A stretch of DNA of 64,000 bases. Origin: Pseudomonas sp. NFR16. Its GTDB lineage: Bacteria; Pseudomonadota; Gammaproteobacteria; Pseudomonadales; Pseudomonadaceae. Positions 15,802-23,671 of this stretch are shown here, one piece after another. A model generated the notes under the pieces. The model was not told the origin of the DNA. It saw nothing but the letters and a program-made list of their open reading frames with translations, and did not search any database. The stretch is taken from the NCBI RefSeq assembly GCF_900108875.1, contig NZ_FNYJ01000003.1:621644-685643 (forward strand). The letters run 5' to 3'. The first letter of the stretch is position 1. Every line of letters starts with the position of its first letter. The position numbers and the translations under genes are program-made.

Positions 15802-16794
15802 ATGCATTTAGTACAGTTCGAGCTGGGCAATGGTCAGCGTCGTGTCGGTCTGGTGGACGGTGCGCTGGTACGTGAAATCCAGGGTGCGACCAGTACGCGT
15901 GATCTGGCACTGGCGGCCATCGACAAGAAAATCTCCCTGGCCGAACAGGTCGACAGCCTCGGTCTGGGCGACAACCACGATTATTCCCAGCTGCGTGCCG
16001 ATCTGCAGATCCTGCCGCCGCTCGATCATCCGGACCCCGCGCACGTGCTGGTCAGCGGCACAGGCCTGACCCATCTGGGCAGCGCGTCGGCCCGGGACAA
16101 AATGCATCAGCATGGCAATGACGAGTCGGCCATGACCGACACCATGCGCATCTTCAAGTGGGGCCTGGAGGGCGGCAAGCCGGCGGCAGGGCAGGCGGGT
16201 GTGCAACCGGAGTGGTTTTACAAAGGCGATGGCAGCATTGTCATCCGCCCGGGTCAGTCGTTCCCGCAGCCGCCTTTCTCCGAAGACGCAGGTGAAGAGC
16301 CGGAGCTGAGCGGGCTGTACGTGATCGGCCACGACGGCAAGCCCTATCGACTCGGATTTGCCATCGGCAACGAATTCTCCGACCACGTCATGGAGCGCAA
16401 GAACTACCTTTATCTGGCGCATTCCAAACTGCGCGCCTGCTCGTTCGGGCCAGAGCTGCGCGTGGGTGACCTGCCGCAGAATCTGGCGGGCACCAGCCGT
16501 ATTCTTCGGGACGGTCAGGTGTTGTGGGAGAAAGAGTTCCTCAGCGGCGAAGCCAACATGTGCCATAGCCTGGAAAATCTGGAGTATCACCATTTCAAAT
16601 ATGCCCAGTTCCTGCGTCCGGGCGACGTGCACGTACACTTTTTCGGCACCGCGACGCTGTCGTTCGCCGATGGCATCAAGACGCAGCCGGGCGATAAGTT
16701 CGAGATCAGCCAGCGTGAATTCGGGGCGCCGCTGGTGAACGGTATCGCGCCTGCCGAGGGCGTGTTCCAGCCTGGCGGCATCAAGCAGCTCTGA
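15802..16794 (+). CDS. AraD1/GguC-family protein (FAH fold), probable 2-keto-3-deoxypentonate dehydratase
   Basis: 330 residues starting at the ATG with AAGGAGA upstream. The C-terminal half has the fumarylacetoacetate-hydrolase fold, with the acidic metal-site region L-G-F-A-I-G-N-E-F-S-D-H and E-R-K-N-Y-L-Y-L-A-H-S-K-L-R. The fold can perform aldonate dehydrations: the Sulfolobus 2-keto-3-deoxy-D-arabinonate dehydratase belongs to it. By position, between an aldonate dehydratase and a semialdehyde dehydrogenase, the likely product is 2-oxoglutarate semialdehyde. Proteins of this type are annotated AraD1 or GguC. Activity is inferred from context, not from a diagnostic residue. Confidence 0.82.
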   Translation: MHLVQFELGNGQRRVGLVDGALVREIQGATSTRDLALAAIDKKISLAEQVDSLGLGDNHDYSQLRADLQILPPLDHPDPAHVLVSGTGLTHLGSASARDKMHQHGNDESAMTDTMRIFKWGLEGGKPAAGQAGVQPEWFYKGDGSIVIRPGQSFPQPPFSEDAGEEPELSGLYVIGHDGKPYRLGFAIGNEFSDHVMERKNYLYLAHSKLRACSFGPELRVGDLPQNLAGTSRILRDGQVLWEKEFLSGEANMCHSLENLEYHHFKYAQFLRPGDVHVHFFGTATLSFADGIKTQPGDKFEISQREFGAPLVNGIAPAEGVFQPGGIKQL

Positions 16795-16979
16795 CCCACC
16801 ATTCGATCCGCTTCTGCCCAATGGGCGTGGGAGCGTGGCTTGTTTCGCTGTCTGCCGGGAAACGCGGTGTTTCCGGCACGGCGTGTCGGCTGGTTTTGCT
16901 GCCGCTGCGCGCCAGATCGCAGGACAGGTCTCGGTCCCACAGCCCCTTGGCCAGCATCAAACGCTACCGGAGTACCCTC

Positions 16980-18563
16980 ATGACCCAGATTCTTGGTCAC
17001 AACTACATCGGCGGCACGCGCAGCGCTGCTGGCACGATCATCGTCTACAGCGTTGACGCCAGTACCGGTGAAAACCTGCCCCACGATTTTTATCAGGCCA
17101 CTGTCGAAGAAGTGGATGCTGCCGCCAAGGCCGCAGCGTCCGCTTATCCCGCGTATCGCTCGCTCAGCGCAGAACGTCGCGCGCAGTTTCTCGACGCTAT
17201 CGCCGATGAACTGGACGCGCTGGGCGATGAGTTCATCGCCACGGTCTGTCGCGAAACCGCGCTGCCCACCGCCCGGATTCAGGGCGAGCGGGGCCGCGTG
17301 ACCGGACAGATGCGCCTGTTTGCCAAGGTGTTGCGACGGGGCGATTTCTACGGCGCGCGCATCGATCTGCCGTTGCCGGACCGCAAGCCCGCGCCGCGCC
17401 CGGACCTGCGGCAGTATCGCATTGGCCTTGGTCCGGTTGCGGTGTTCGGCGCCAGCAACTTCCCGCTGGCATTCTCCACGGCCGGTGGCGACACCGCCTC
17501 GGCGCTGGCCGCCGGATGTCCGGTGGTATTCAAGGCCCACAGCGGTCACATGGCGACGGCCGAGCAGGTAGCCGACGCGCTGTTGCGTGCCGCGGATAAA
17601 ACCGGCATGCCCAAGGGCGTGTTCAACATGATTTATGGCGGCGGTGTCGGCGAGTGGCTGGTCAAGCACCCGGCGATTCAGGCCGTCGGTTTCACCGGGT
17701 CGCTCAAGGGCGGTCGCGCGCTGTGCGACATGGCTGCCGCTCGCCCTCAGCCGATCCCGGTGTTTGCCGAGATGTCGAGCATCAACCCGGTCATCATCCT
17801 GCCGCAGGCGCTTGAGTTGCGCAGCGAGCGCATCGCTTCGGAACTGGCGGCCTCGATCGTTCAGGGCTGCGGGCAGTTCTGCACCAATCCTGGTCTGATC
17901 ATCGGCCTGCGCTCGCCTGCGTTCGATCAATTCCAGCAACGCCTGGCGGCACAGATCGACGATCAGCCGCCGCAGACGATGCTCAATGCCGGCACGCTGA
18001 GCAGTTACGCCCGCGGTGTGAAAGCCCTGCACGCACACGCCGGCATCGAGCATCTGGCCGGCGCTGAGCAGGCAGGCGATCAGGCTCATCCTCAACTGTT
18101 CAAGGCGGATGTCAGTCTGTTGCTGGACGGCGACGAGCTGTTGCAGGAGGAAGTGTTCGGGCCCACGTCGATCATCGTCAAGGTCGCCGACCAGGCGCAG
18201 CTCACCGAAGCACTGCTGGGCCTTCACGGTCAGCTCACCGCGACCCTGCTGGTGGATGGCGATGACATGGCGCGCTTCAGCGAACTGACCGGCCTGCTGG
18301 AGCAGAAGGTCGGACGCATTCTCATCAATGGTTACCCGACGGGCGTTGAAGTGGTGGACTCGATGGTCCACGGCGGCCCGTACCCGGCAACGTCCGATGC
18401 CCGTGGCACCTCGGTCGGTACGTTGGCGATCGATCGGTATCTGCGGCCGGTGTGTTTCCAGAATTACCCCGACAGCGCACTGCCCGATGCCTTGAAAAAC
18501 GCCAATCCGCTGGGGATTCAGCGACTGGTGGACGGGGTGAATACCATCGACGCCATCGGCTGA
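16980..18563 (+). CDS. Aldehyde dehydrogenase, probable 2-oxoglutarate semialdehyde dehydrogenase
   Basis: 527 residues. The cofactor-binding part has G-A-S-N-F-P-L-A-F-S-T-A-G-G-D-T, the general base glutamate is in F-A-E-M-S-S-I-N-P (about 263), and the nucleophile is the cysteine in G-Q-F-C-T-N-P-G (about 300). Length and motifs fit the NADP+-type branch that oxidises 2-oxoglutarate semialdehyde to 2-oxoglutarate, the last step of the oxidative pentose (Weimberg-type) route. I chose the ATG at 16980; the frame runs open for 53 codons upstream but reads as arginine-rich non-conserved sequence. It follows AraD1 by 185 bases. Confidence 0.9.
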   Translation: MTQILGHNYIGGTRSAAGTIIVYSVDASTGENLPHDFYQATVEEVDAAAKAAASAYPAYRSLSAERRAQFLDAIADELDALGDEFIATVCRETALPTARIQGERGRVTGQMRLFAKVLRRGDFYGARIDLPLPDRKPAPRPDLRQYRIGLGPVAVFGASNFPLAFSTAGGDTASALAAGCPVVFKAHSGHMATAEQVADALLRAADKTGMPKGVFNMIYGGGVGEWLVKHPAIQAVGFTGSLKGGRALCDMAAARPQPIPVFAEMSSINPVIILPQALELRSERIASELAASIVQGCGQFCTNPGLIIGLRSPAFDQFQQRLAAQIDDQPPQTMLNAGTLSSYARGVKALHAHAGIEHLAGAEQAGDQAHPQLFKADVSLLLDGDELLQEEVFGPTSIIVKVADQAQLTEALLGLHGQLTATLLVDGDDMARFSELTGLLEQKVGRILINGYPTGVEVVDSMVHGGPYPATSDARGTSVGTLAIDRYLRPVCFQNYPDSALPDALKNANPLGIQRLVDGVNTIDAIG

Positions 18564-18570
18564 CACGGTG

Positions 18571-18603
18571 TGATCGTTCCCACGCAGCGCGGGGGAACGA
18601 TCA
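18571..18603. repeat. Short palindromic repeat (GTTCCCACGC type)
   Basis: TGATCGTTCCC and GGGAACGATCA form an 11-base perfect stem around a short GC-rich loop. Similar palindromes are scattered through Pseudomonas intergenic DNA. It starts eight bases after the aldehyde dehydrogenase stop and may act as a weak terminator or mRNA stabiliser before the second MFS gene. Confidence 0.7.
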
Positions 18604-18674
18604 CCGCATTAGCCTCAACCACGAATCACCGCTACCCACCCGACACCCACATAAAAACAAACGAGGTGCGCCCC

Positions 18675-20000
18675 ATGACCGCCAACGCCATACCGCTGGA
18701 ACGGCTCGACGCCGATGTGATCGAGGACAGTATCTACCGCAAGGTGAGCTGGCGAATCGTGCCGTTGTTCATCTGTTGTTTCCTGTTCGCCTACCTTGAC
18801 CGGGTCAACATCAGCTTCGCCAAGCTGCAGATGGCCAGCGACCTGGGTTTCAGCGAAACAGTCTACGGCCTGGGCGCCAGTCTGTTTTTCGTCGGCTATT
18901 TCCTTTTCGAAGTCCCCAGCAACGTTCTGCTGCACAAGATCGGCGCGCGCATCTGGATCGCGCGGATCATGGTGTCCTGGGGCATTGCGTCGGCGTGCAT
19001 GATGTTCGTGCAGACCGAGTTCTGGTTTTACACCCTGCGGTTTCTGATCGGTGTGATGGAAGCCGGCTTCGTCCCCGGCGTGCTGTATTTCTTCACCCAG
19101 TGGTACCCAAGCTCACGTCGGGCGCGGGTCAATTCCTACTTCAAAAGCTCCATCCCCTTGTGCGGCATCGTCGGCGGTCCGATTGCCGGGCTGATCCTGG
19201 GACACTTCGACGGTGTGATGGGCATGGCGGGCTGGCGCTGGCTGTTTCTGCTCGAAGGCATTCCTTCGGTGTTGCTGGGTGTCGTGGTGTTCTGGCTGGT
19301 CAAGGACCGGATCGAAGACGCCACCTGGCTCACCGCCGAGGAAAAAAATGTGGTGCTCGCGCGGATGGCCAAAGAAAGCGCGCCAGCAACGCCGCAGAAG
19401 GTCAAAGATATCTGGAAGCACCCGACCACCTACGTCATGTCGGCGATTTATCTCTGCCTGGTCATGGCCCTGACCGGTCTGCTGTTCTGGATGCCGCAAC
19501 TGATCAAGAGCGCGGGCGTCACCGACACAATGAACATTGGTTTGCTGACAGTGATTCCGTATGTGGGCGCCGTGATCGGCAACTTGTTGATCGGTGCCAG
19601 TTCCGATCGTCACAGTGAACGTCGCTGGCACATGGCGAGCTGCGCGACGCTGACCGCCGGCGGGTATCTGGTCTGTGCGCTGTTTCCAGGCCAGTTGCTG
19701 CCGCTGATGATCGGCATGACCATCATCATGACCGGCATCGTTGCCTGGATGCCGATCTTCTGGACCATTCCGCCGCGGTTTCTGAGTGGCATCGCTGCGG
19801 CGGCGGGCATCGCCCTGATCAACTCGCTGGGCCAACTGGGCGGCATCATTGCGCCGTTCATGGTCGGACGCATCAAAGATCTGACCGGTACCGCAACCCC
19901 GGCGCTGTTCGCGTTGTTTGCCGTGAGTGTGCTGGCGATCGGCCTGATCGTCTGGGGCATTCCGAAGCGCTACTACGCGAAAGAAGCTGCGCAGGATTGA
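18675..20000 (+). CDS. Second MFS transporter, anion:cation symporter type
   Basis: 441 residues, about 12 membrane helices. The family signature is clear: F-A-Y-L-D-R-V-N-I-S-F-A-K-L, F-E-V-P-S-N-V-L-L and R-F-L-I-G-V-M-E-A-G-F-V-P-G. It is paralogous in type to the carrier at 14353-15669 but diverged. Two carriers in one cluster suggest two related substrates or an acid and its lactone. GAGGTG precedes the ATG at 18675. The gene ends 124 bases before an unrelated-looking small gene. Confidence 0.9.
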   Translation: MTANAIPLERLDADVIEDSIYRKVSWRIVPLFICCFLFAYLDRVNISFAKLQMASDLGFSETVYGLGASLFFVGYFLFEVPSNVLLHKIGARIWIARIMVSWGIASACMMFVQTEFWFYTLRFLIGVMEAGFVPGVLYFFTQWYPSSRRARVNSYFKSSIPLCGIVGGPIAGLILGHFDGVMGMAGWRWLFLLEGIPSVLLGVVVFWLVKDRIEDATWLTAEEKNVVLARMAKESAPATPQKVKDIWKHPTTYVMSAIYLCLVMALTGLLFWMPQLIKSAGVTDTMNIGLLTVIPYVGAVIGNLLIGASSDRHSERRWHMASCATLTAGGYLVCALFPGQLLPLMIGMTIIMTGIVAWMPIFWTIPPRFLSGIAAAAGIALINSLGQLGGIIAPFMVGRIKDLTGTATPALFALFAVSVLAIGLIVWGIPKRYYAKEAAQD

Positions 20001-20124
20001 TCACCGAATCGGCCTGAGCCCGACTTCACGGGTTCAGGCTGAACGCTCGCACACGATGAGGGCGCACGCCGCGGGGGCATCTTTTGGCCTATCATTCGCC
20101 CTTTCACCTACGCGAATCACTGCC

Positions 20125-20424
20125 ATGACCTCATCACCAGACACCCTGCGCGCAGCGCTGCAAACCGCACTGACCGCCCACAGCATGCTGGAAATCGACG
20201 GCCTGCATGCTTTCGAGTTCTCACTCGACGAGATGCTGCAGATCGAAAGCATGGATGGCCGCGAGCGCAAGGTCTGGCGCTTTTCTCTGGCGCAGATCGA
20301 CGCCGCCGCGTTCGACGAAGCGCTGCAAAGCTGGGTCATCAACGATGGCAATGCCGATCATCGCATCGTGGTGCTCAATGCCTTTGCGGCCAGTGACGAG
20401 GATGAGGAAGACGAGCAGGACTGA
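20125..20424 (+). CDS. Small cytoplasmic protein, DUF5629-like
   Basis: 99 residues with no membrane segment or signal. The tail is strongly acidic (A-S-D-E-D-E-E-D-E-Q-D). The body alternates strands and helices, e.g. V-W-R-F-S-L-A-Q-I-D-A-A-A-F-D-E-A-L. It matches my memory of the Pseudomonas DUF5629 family, which has no assigned role. I chose the ATG at 20125; the upstream open frame is not conserved-looking. It is 134 bases before the lactonase gene and may be co-transcribed with it, but a metabolic role is not shown. Confidence 0.7.
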   Translation: MTSSPDTLRAALQTALTAHSMLEIDGLHAFEFSLDEMLQIESMDGRERKVWRFSLAQIDAAAFDEALQSWVINDGNADHRIVVLNAFAASDEDEEDEQD

Positions 20425-20558
20425 TGCCCTCCGGCAGGCGCGTGGCAAGCCAGGCGCCTGCCGTGTTCTTGCTCAGCAACTACTGCGCGCAAAACGCTGT
20501 CATAGCCCTGATTCTTGCGCTGACCGCGCGCCAACAACTCCAACAAGAGATCGCCCCA

Positions 20559-21725
20559 ATGACGCCCAGATTATTGCCCTTGCTGGTGCTTGCCAGCAGC
20601 CTTTCCGCCCTTTCCGTTCAGGCCAGAACCATGACTGACTACGACGTGCTGGTAGGTGCCTACACCGCCGGCGCCAGCGAAGGCATCTACCGCTTCGGCT
20701 TCAACACCCAGACCGGTCAGCTCGACGCCAAGCCGCGTCAGGTGATCAAAAGCGAAAACCCGTCCTGGCTGACACTCAGCCAGGACCAGCGCCATCTGTT
20801 TGCGGTCAATGAGAACGGCCCCGGCCAGACCGACGTGGTGGGCAAGGTGAGCAGCTTCTCCATCGACCCGAAAAGCCATGCGGTCTCGTTCATCAATCAG
20901 ATCGAAAGCAAAGGCGAGGAGCCGACCCACTCTAATCTGAGCCTGGACGGTCGCTTCCTGTTCGTCGCCAACTACGCTGTGCATCCCGATCCGGGCGGCT
21001 CGCTCGCCGTGGTTCCGGTCGGCAAGGACGGCAAGCTTGGCCCTGTCGCGCAGACCGCGACGCACGAGGCCAGCAAAGTCAATCCGGAACGCCAGGCTTC
21101 GTCCCACGTGCATGCGGCTGTGCCAACGCCGGACGGCAAGTACCTGATTGCCATGGATCTGGGCGCCGACAAGATGTTCGTCTTCAACTACGACGGCAAA
21201 AAGTCTCAGCCGCTGCAACCGGCCAAAACCCCGTCCGTTGACCTGCCACCCGGCAGCGGCCCGCGGCATCTGGTGTTCAGCAAGGACGGCAAGCACGCCT
21301 GGCTGACCATGGAAATGAGCGCGCAAGTGGCTGTATTCGATTACCACGATGGCGCCTTCAAGCGGACTCAGCTGGTCGATCTGGCGAACAAGGACGGCCA
21401 GCAGTACCGCGCCGCCGGTGGCTTGCACACCTCGCCTGACGGCAAGTTCCTCTACGTCGCCAACCGTGGCGAGGTCAACGAGCTGCTGGTCTTCAGCATC
21501 GACTCGGGCAATGGCCAGCTGAAGGAAATCCAGCGCCGTTCGGTCGAGGGCAAGGAGCCGCGTGAGTTCAGCTTCGACCCCAGCGGGCATTTCGTGCTGA
21601 TCGCGAACCAGAAAAGCAACCAGATCGTGACCGTCCGGGTCGACGCCAAAACGGGTCTTCTGGGTGACACCGTGCAGAAAGTCGATTTCGATTCACCTTC
21701 CGATTTCCGCTTCCTGACCCGCTGA
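20559..21725 (+). CDS. Exported lactonase, 6-phosphogluconolactonase-type beta-propeller
   Basis: 388 residues. A Sec signal peptide (M-T-P-R-L-L-P-L-L-V-L-A-S-S-L then A-L-S-V-Q-A-R) is followed by a seven-bladed propeller of the Lactonase family, with repeated blade motifs such as S-L-D-G-R-F-L-F-V-A-N-Y and S-P-D-G-K-F-L-Y-V-A-N-R. The family name comes from cytoplasmic 6-phosphogluconolactonase, but an exported copy cannot meet that substrate. Beside an aldonate cluster it more likely opens a sugar lactone made in the periplasm, giving the acid imported by the MFS carriers. A long hairpin follows the stop. Confidence 0.85.
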   Translation: MTPRLLPLLVLASSLSALSVQARTMTDYDVLVGAYTAGASEGIYRFGFNTQTGQLDAKPRQVIKSENPSWLTLSQDQRHLFAVNENGPGQTDVVGKVSSFSIDPKSHAVSFINQIESKGEEPTHSNLSLDGRFLFVANYAVHPDPGGSLAVVPVGKDGKLGPVAQTATHEASKVNPERQASSHVHAAVPTPDGKYLIAMDLGADKMFVFNYDGKKSQPLQPAKTPSVDLPPGSGPRHLVFSKDGKHAWLTMEMSAQVAVFDYHDGAFKRTQLVDLANKDGQQYRAAGGLHTSPDGKFLYVANRGEVNELLVFSIDSGNGQLKEIQRRSVEGKEPREFSFDPSGHFVLIANQKSNQIVTVRVDAKTGLLGDTVQKVDFDSPSDFRFLTR

Positions 21726-21751
21726 CGGGTGACAAGTGACACGTTGACGCA

Positions 21752-21784
21752 GGCTCCAGCCCTTGAAAATCAAGGGTTGGAGCC
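21752..21784 (+). terminator. Strong hairpin after the lactonase gene
   Basis: GGCTCCAGCCCTTGA and TCAAGGGTTGGAGCC form a 15-pair stem (one G-U) with a three-base loop, 27 bases after the stop. The T-tract is poor, so it may act as an mRNA 3' stabiliser or a weak terminator. Confidence 0.7.
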
Positions 21785-21914
21785 ATGTATTAATTGAAGT
21801 GATAAGGGCTAGTGCCAGAAAAGATTTTTTCTGAAAGCGACTCGGGCGTAACTTTCATTCCACGGCCACGACGGTCAAGACTTGAAACGAAACATCGACA
21901 CCGAGGTACACGCC

Positions 21915-22097
21915 ATGAACTTCAATATCTTCTCCATCATCGCCGCGTCCGCCATCTCCGCTACTGTTGCATTGCCTGCCAGTGCCAGTGCTGAAGTGAC
22001 CGACAAAAAAATCAGCTCGACCCAGAGCTACACTCCGAGGTACCTGCAACAAAGCGCCAACTTCTATGCCGCTCTGGATCACAAGACCCAGCAATGA
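21915..22097 (+). CDS. Small secreted protein, unknown function
   Basis: 60 residues. A signal peptide (N-F-N-I-F-S-I-I-A-A-S-A-I-S-A, ending A-S-A-S-A-E) would leave a mature peptide of roughly 28-30 residues with Y-T-P-R-Y-L-Q-Q-S-A-N-F-Y-A. The mature piece is polar and has no cysteine. CGAGG lies about eight bases before the ATG at 21915. I do not recognise a family. It is flanked by hairpins on both sides, so it is probably its own transcription unit. Confidence 0.6.
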   Translation: MNFNIFSIIAASAISATVALPASASAEVTDKKISSTQSYTPRYLQQSANFYAALDHKTQQ

Positions 22098-22129
22098 CAA
22101 GCACGTTTGATGAAAGTCCTGTTCGATGT

Positions 22130-22176
22130 AAATCCATTCCCCGTTAAAGACGTAAACGATACCGGGGAATGGATTT
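22130..22176. other. Long perfect inverted repeat
   Basis: AAATCCATTCCCC and GGGGAATGGATTT are perfect 13-base inverted arms (14 with the adjoining G-C) around a 21-base spacer. It starts 33 bases after the small secreted-protein gene. There is no T-tract, so it is not a classical terminator. Confidence 0.7.
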
Positions 22177-22221
22177 GTAAGAACGCACCACCGAACAGTA
22201 AAACAGCCTTGCAGTAACACG

Positions 22222-22326
22222 AACGCTTTCGCGAGCAAATTCGCTTGAACAGGTTGATGCGACCCGCTGACCACTGCGTGTCAGGCCATGTGTCAAGTGT
22301 AGGCGAGCTTGCTCGCGAAAGCGTTG
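22222..22326. repeat. REP-type inverted pair
   Basis: AACGCTTTCGCGAGCAAATTC at the left and its near-inverse GCGAGCTTGCTCGCGAAAGC at the right, about 55 bases apart. It has the same core as the pair at 12277-12363, extended by AACGCTTT. Confidence 0.85.
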
Positions 22327-22341
22327 AATTCCCTCCCTTTG

Positions 22342-22377
22342 GTCCCCGTTCGCTGAATAAGCAACGGGGATTTTTTT
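22342..22377 (+). terminator. Orphan Rho-independent terminator
   Basis: TCCCCGTT and AACGGGGA form an eight-base stem, followed by seven T residues on the plus strand. The nearest upstream gene ends 245 bases earlier, with a REP pair between them. It may end that mRNA or an unrecognised small RNA. Confidence 0.75.
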
Positions 22378-22618
22378 ATGCCTGGGTTTTAATTTGCGTC
22401 AAGCGTGGGCGAATGCGAAGCGGCTATCCGGAACACGTGCATGCCACCGCAGAGAAGATAAGGCATATTAGATGAGGTGACGGCGAAATCTATCGGCCTG
22501 ATTAACTTCGCATATCATTAACCGAATCGATCTTTTGAATCGCTGTACATCGTTTTTCAATAATGAGCCATTCAAGCATTCTGGGCGCCTGAAACAGACA
22601 TATCCCGGAGCTACTGAC

Positions 22619-22810
22619 ATGGCCACTGCCATCCTTCATTCACTTAAACAAGGCGCTTATACCGCCATCGCTTTGTATGTTGTATTCATCGCAGTGGTCA
22701 CCATCACCAGCATGAACCCACAACTGAAGGCACCTTCATCGGTGTCGGCACCGACTGCCATCGTTGAACTTGATCGCGCGTTCCTCCAGACCCAGGAGCG
22801 TGCGTCGTGA
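22619..22810 (+). CDS. Small membrane protein, unknown function
   Basis: 63 residues with one clear membrane helix (A-Y-T-A-I-A-L-Y-V-V-F-I-A-V-V-T-I) at about 15-33 and a polar tail of about 30 residues, probably periplasmic. GGAG lies nine bases before the ATG at 22619. The stop overlaps the next start (GTGA), so the two small proteins are probably co-translated and may work together. No family recognised. Confidence 0.65.
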   Translation: MATAILHSLKQGAYTAIALYVVFIAVVTITSMNPQLKAPSSVSAPTAIVELDRAFLQTQERAS

Positions 22811-23037
22811 AAGGGGCGAACTTCTGGGTGATTGTGTTCTTCGCCTTGATCAACAACGGTTGCTCGTTACTGGGACACGGAGAAGGCTCGGTGGGCGGCG
22901 TGGCGCGCAGCATGGAGTTCAAGACTGAAGTGGCCGAGGCGATCGAAATGCAACGGGCGCAGAAGTTGAATGCCGGCAACCCACCGCCACGCCATGGCGA
23001 GCTGTTCTCGCCTATTTTCGAATGGGCGGTCGTTTAG
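22807..23037 (+). CDS. Small exported or lipoprotein-like protein, unknown function
   Basis: 76 residues from a GTG that overlaps the preceding stop by four bases. The N-terminus (F-W-V-I-V-F-F-A-L-I-N-N-G-C-S-L-L) resembles a lipoprotein signal with a cysteine at about 19, but the N-N-G-C context is not a good lipobox. The rest is polar, ending F-S-P-I-F-E-W-A-V-V. The overlap with 22619-22810 is the best evidence that both are real. It converges on the GST gene, whose stop lies three bases beyond. Confidence 0.6.
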   Translation: MKGANFWVIVFFALINNGCSLLGHGEGSVGGVARSMEFKTEVAEAIEMQRAQKLNAGNPPPRHGELFSPIFEWAVV

Positions 23038-23040
23038 CAG

Positions 23041-23661
23041 TCAGCGCTTGTGCATCGCGTTGATGAACAGCGCCGACGCGAGAAACCGCTGCAGCCAGGC
23101 TTGCAGACGAGGGTAGGGGCTCTGCCAGAACCAGTCAGGGTCGACGAAGCAGAATTGGCGCACGAACGGCGCCAGCGCCACATCGGCGAGCGACAGGTGA
23201 GCGGCGACGAGAAAGTCGCGGCTGGCCAGCAGTGACTCCAGCCTGCGCAGAAATACCTCACCGCGCTGGCGGTACTCTTCCTGCGTGTATTCGGGATAAC
23301 GGACTGCGTATTTGTAGCGATCAAGGTCAGCCTTGAAGCTGTTGTCGTTCTCGTCGATCAGCTCGGCGATCAGTTGGCGGGCGCCTGGATCATTTGCCTG
23401 CAACCAGTCAGACGGATCATTCACGGCCAGCGCCCAGTGCATGATGTCCAGGCTTTGCTCCAGCACCTGATCCTGCAGGACCAACACCGGCACCGTGCCT
23501 TTGGGCGAATGCTCGAGCATCTGCGCAGGCTTGGCTTTCAGGCTGACCTCAACCAACTCGACCTCGCACCCCGCGTAACCCACCGCCATGCGAGCACGCA
23601 TGGCGTATGGGCAACGACGGAACGAGTACAGCGTCGGCGTCACCGACTCAGAGGAAGGCAA
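23041..23661 (-). CDS. Glutathione S-transferase family protein
   Basis: 206 residues. The thioredoxin-like N-terminal domain begins L-Y-S-F-R-R-C-P-Y-A-M-R-A-R, with a C-P-Y-A motif at the active-site helix, and contains the cis-proline segment G-T-V-P-V-L-V. Residues about 90-200 form the all-helical GST C-terminal domain (L-S-L-A-D-V-A-L-A-P-F). The cysteine suggests a thiol-transferase or glutathione-lyase type rather than a classical Tyr/Ser GST. The substrate is unknown. Only ten bases separate it from the upstream cyclophilin gene, so they are likely co-transcribed. Confidence 0.88.
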   Translation of the reverse strand: MPSSESVTPTLYSFRRCPYAMRARMAVGYAGCEVELVEVSLKAKPAQMLEHSPKGTVPVLVLQDQVLEQSLDIMHWALAVNDPSDWLQANDPGARQLIAELIDENDNSFKADLDRYKYAVRYPEYTQEEYRQRGEVFLRRLESLLASRDFLVAAHLSLADVALAPFVRQFCFVDPDWFWQSPYPRLQAWLQRFLASALFINAMHKR

Positions 23662-23671
23662 CGGCGTGTGC

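Larger units (their letters stand above)
22098..22618. other. Repeat-rich intergenic region
   Basis: 521 bases without a supportable gene. It holds, in order, a 13-14 bp stem (22130-22176), a REP pair (22222-22326) and an orphan terminator (22342-22377). The rest (22378-22618) is AT-richer and must hold the promoter of the two small genes at 22619-23037. Confidence 0.55.

Noticed and set aside
16587..18566. A 659-codon frame antisense to the aldehyde dehydrogenase
   Set aside because: The sense gene has catalytic residues and family length; the antisense product has the composition of a GC shadow.
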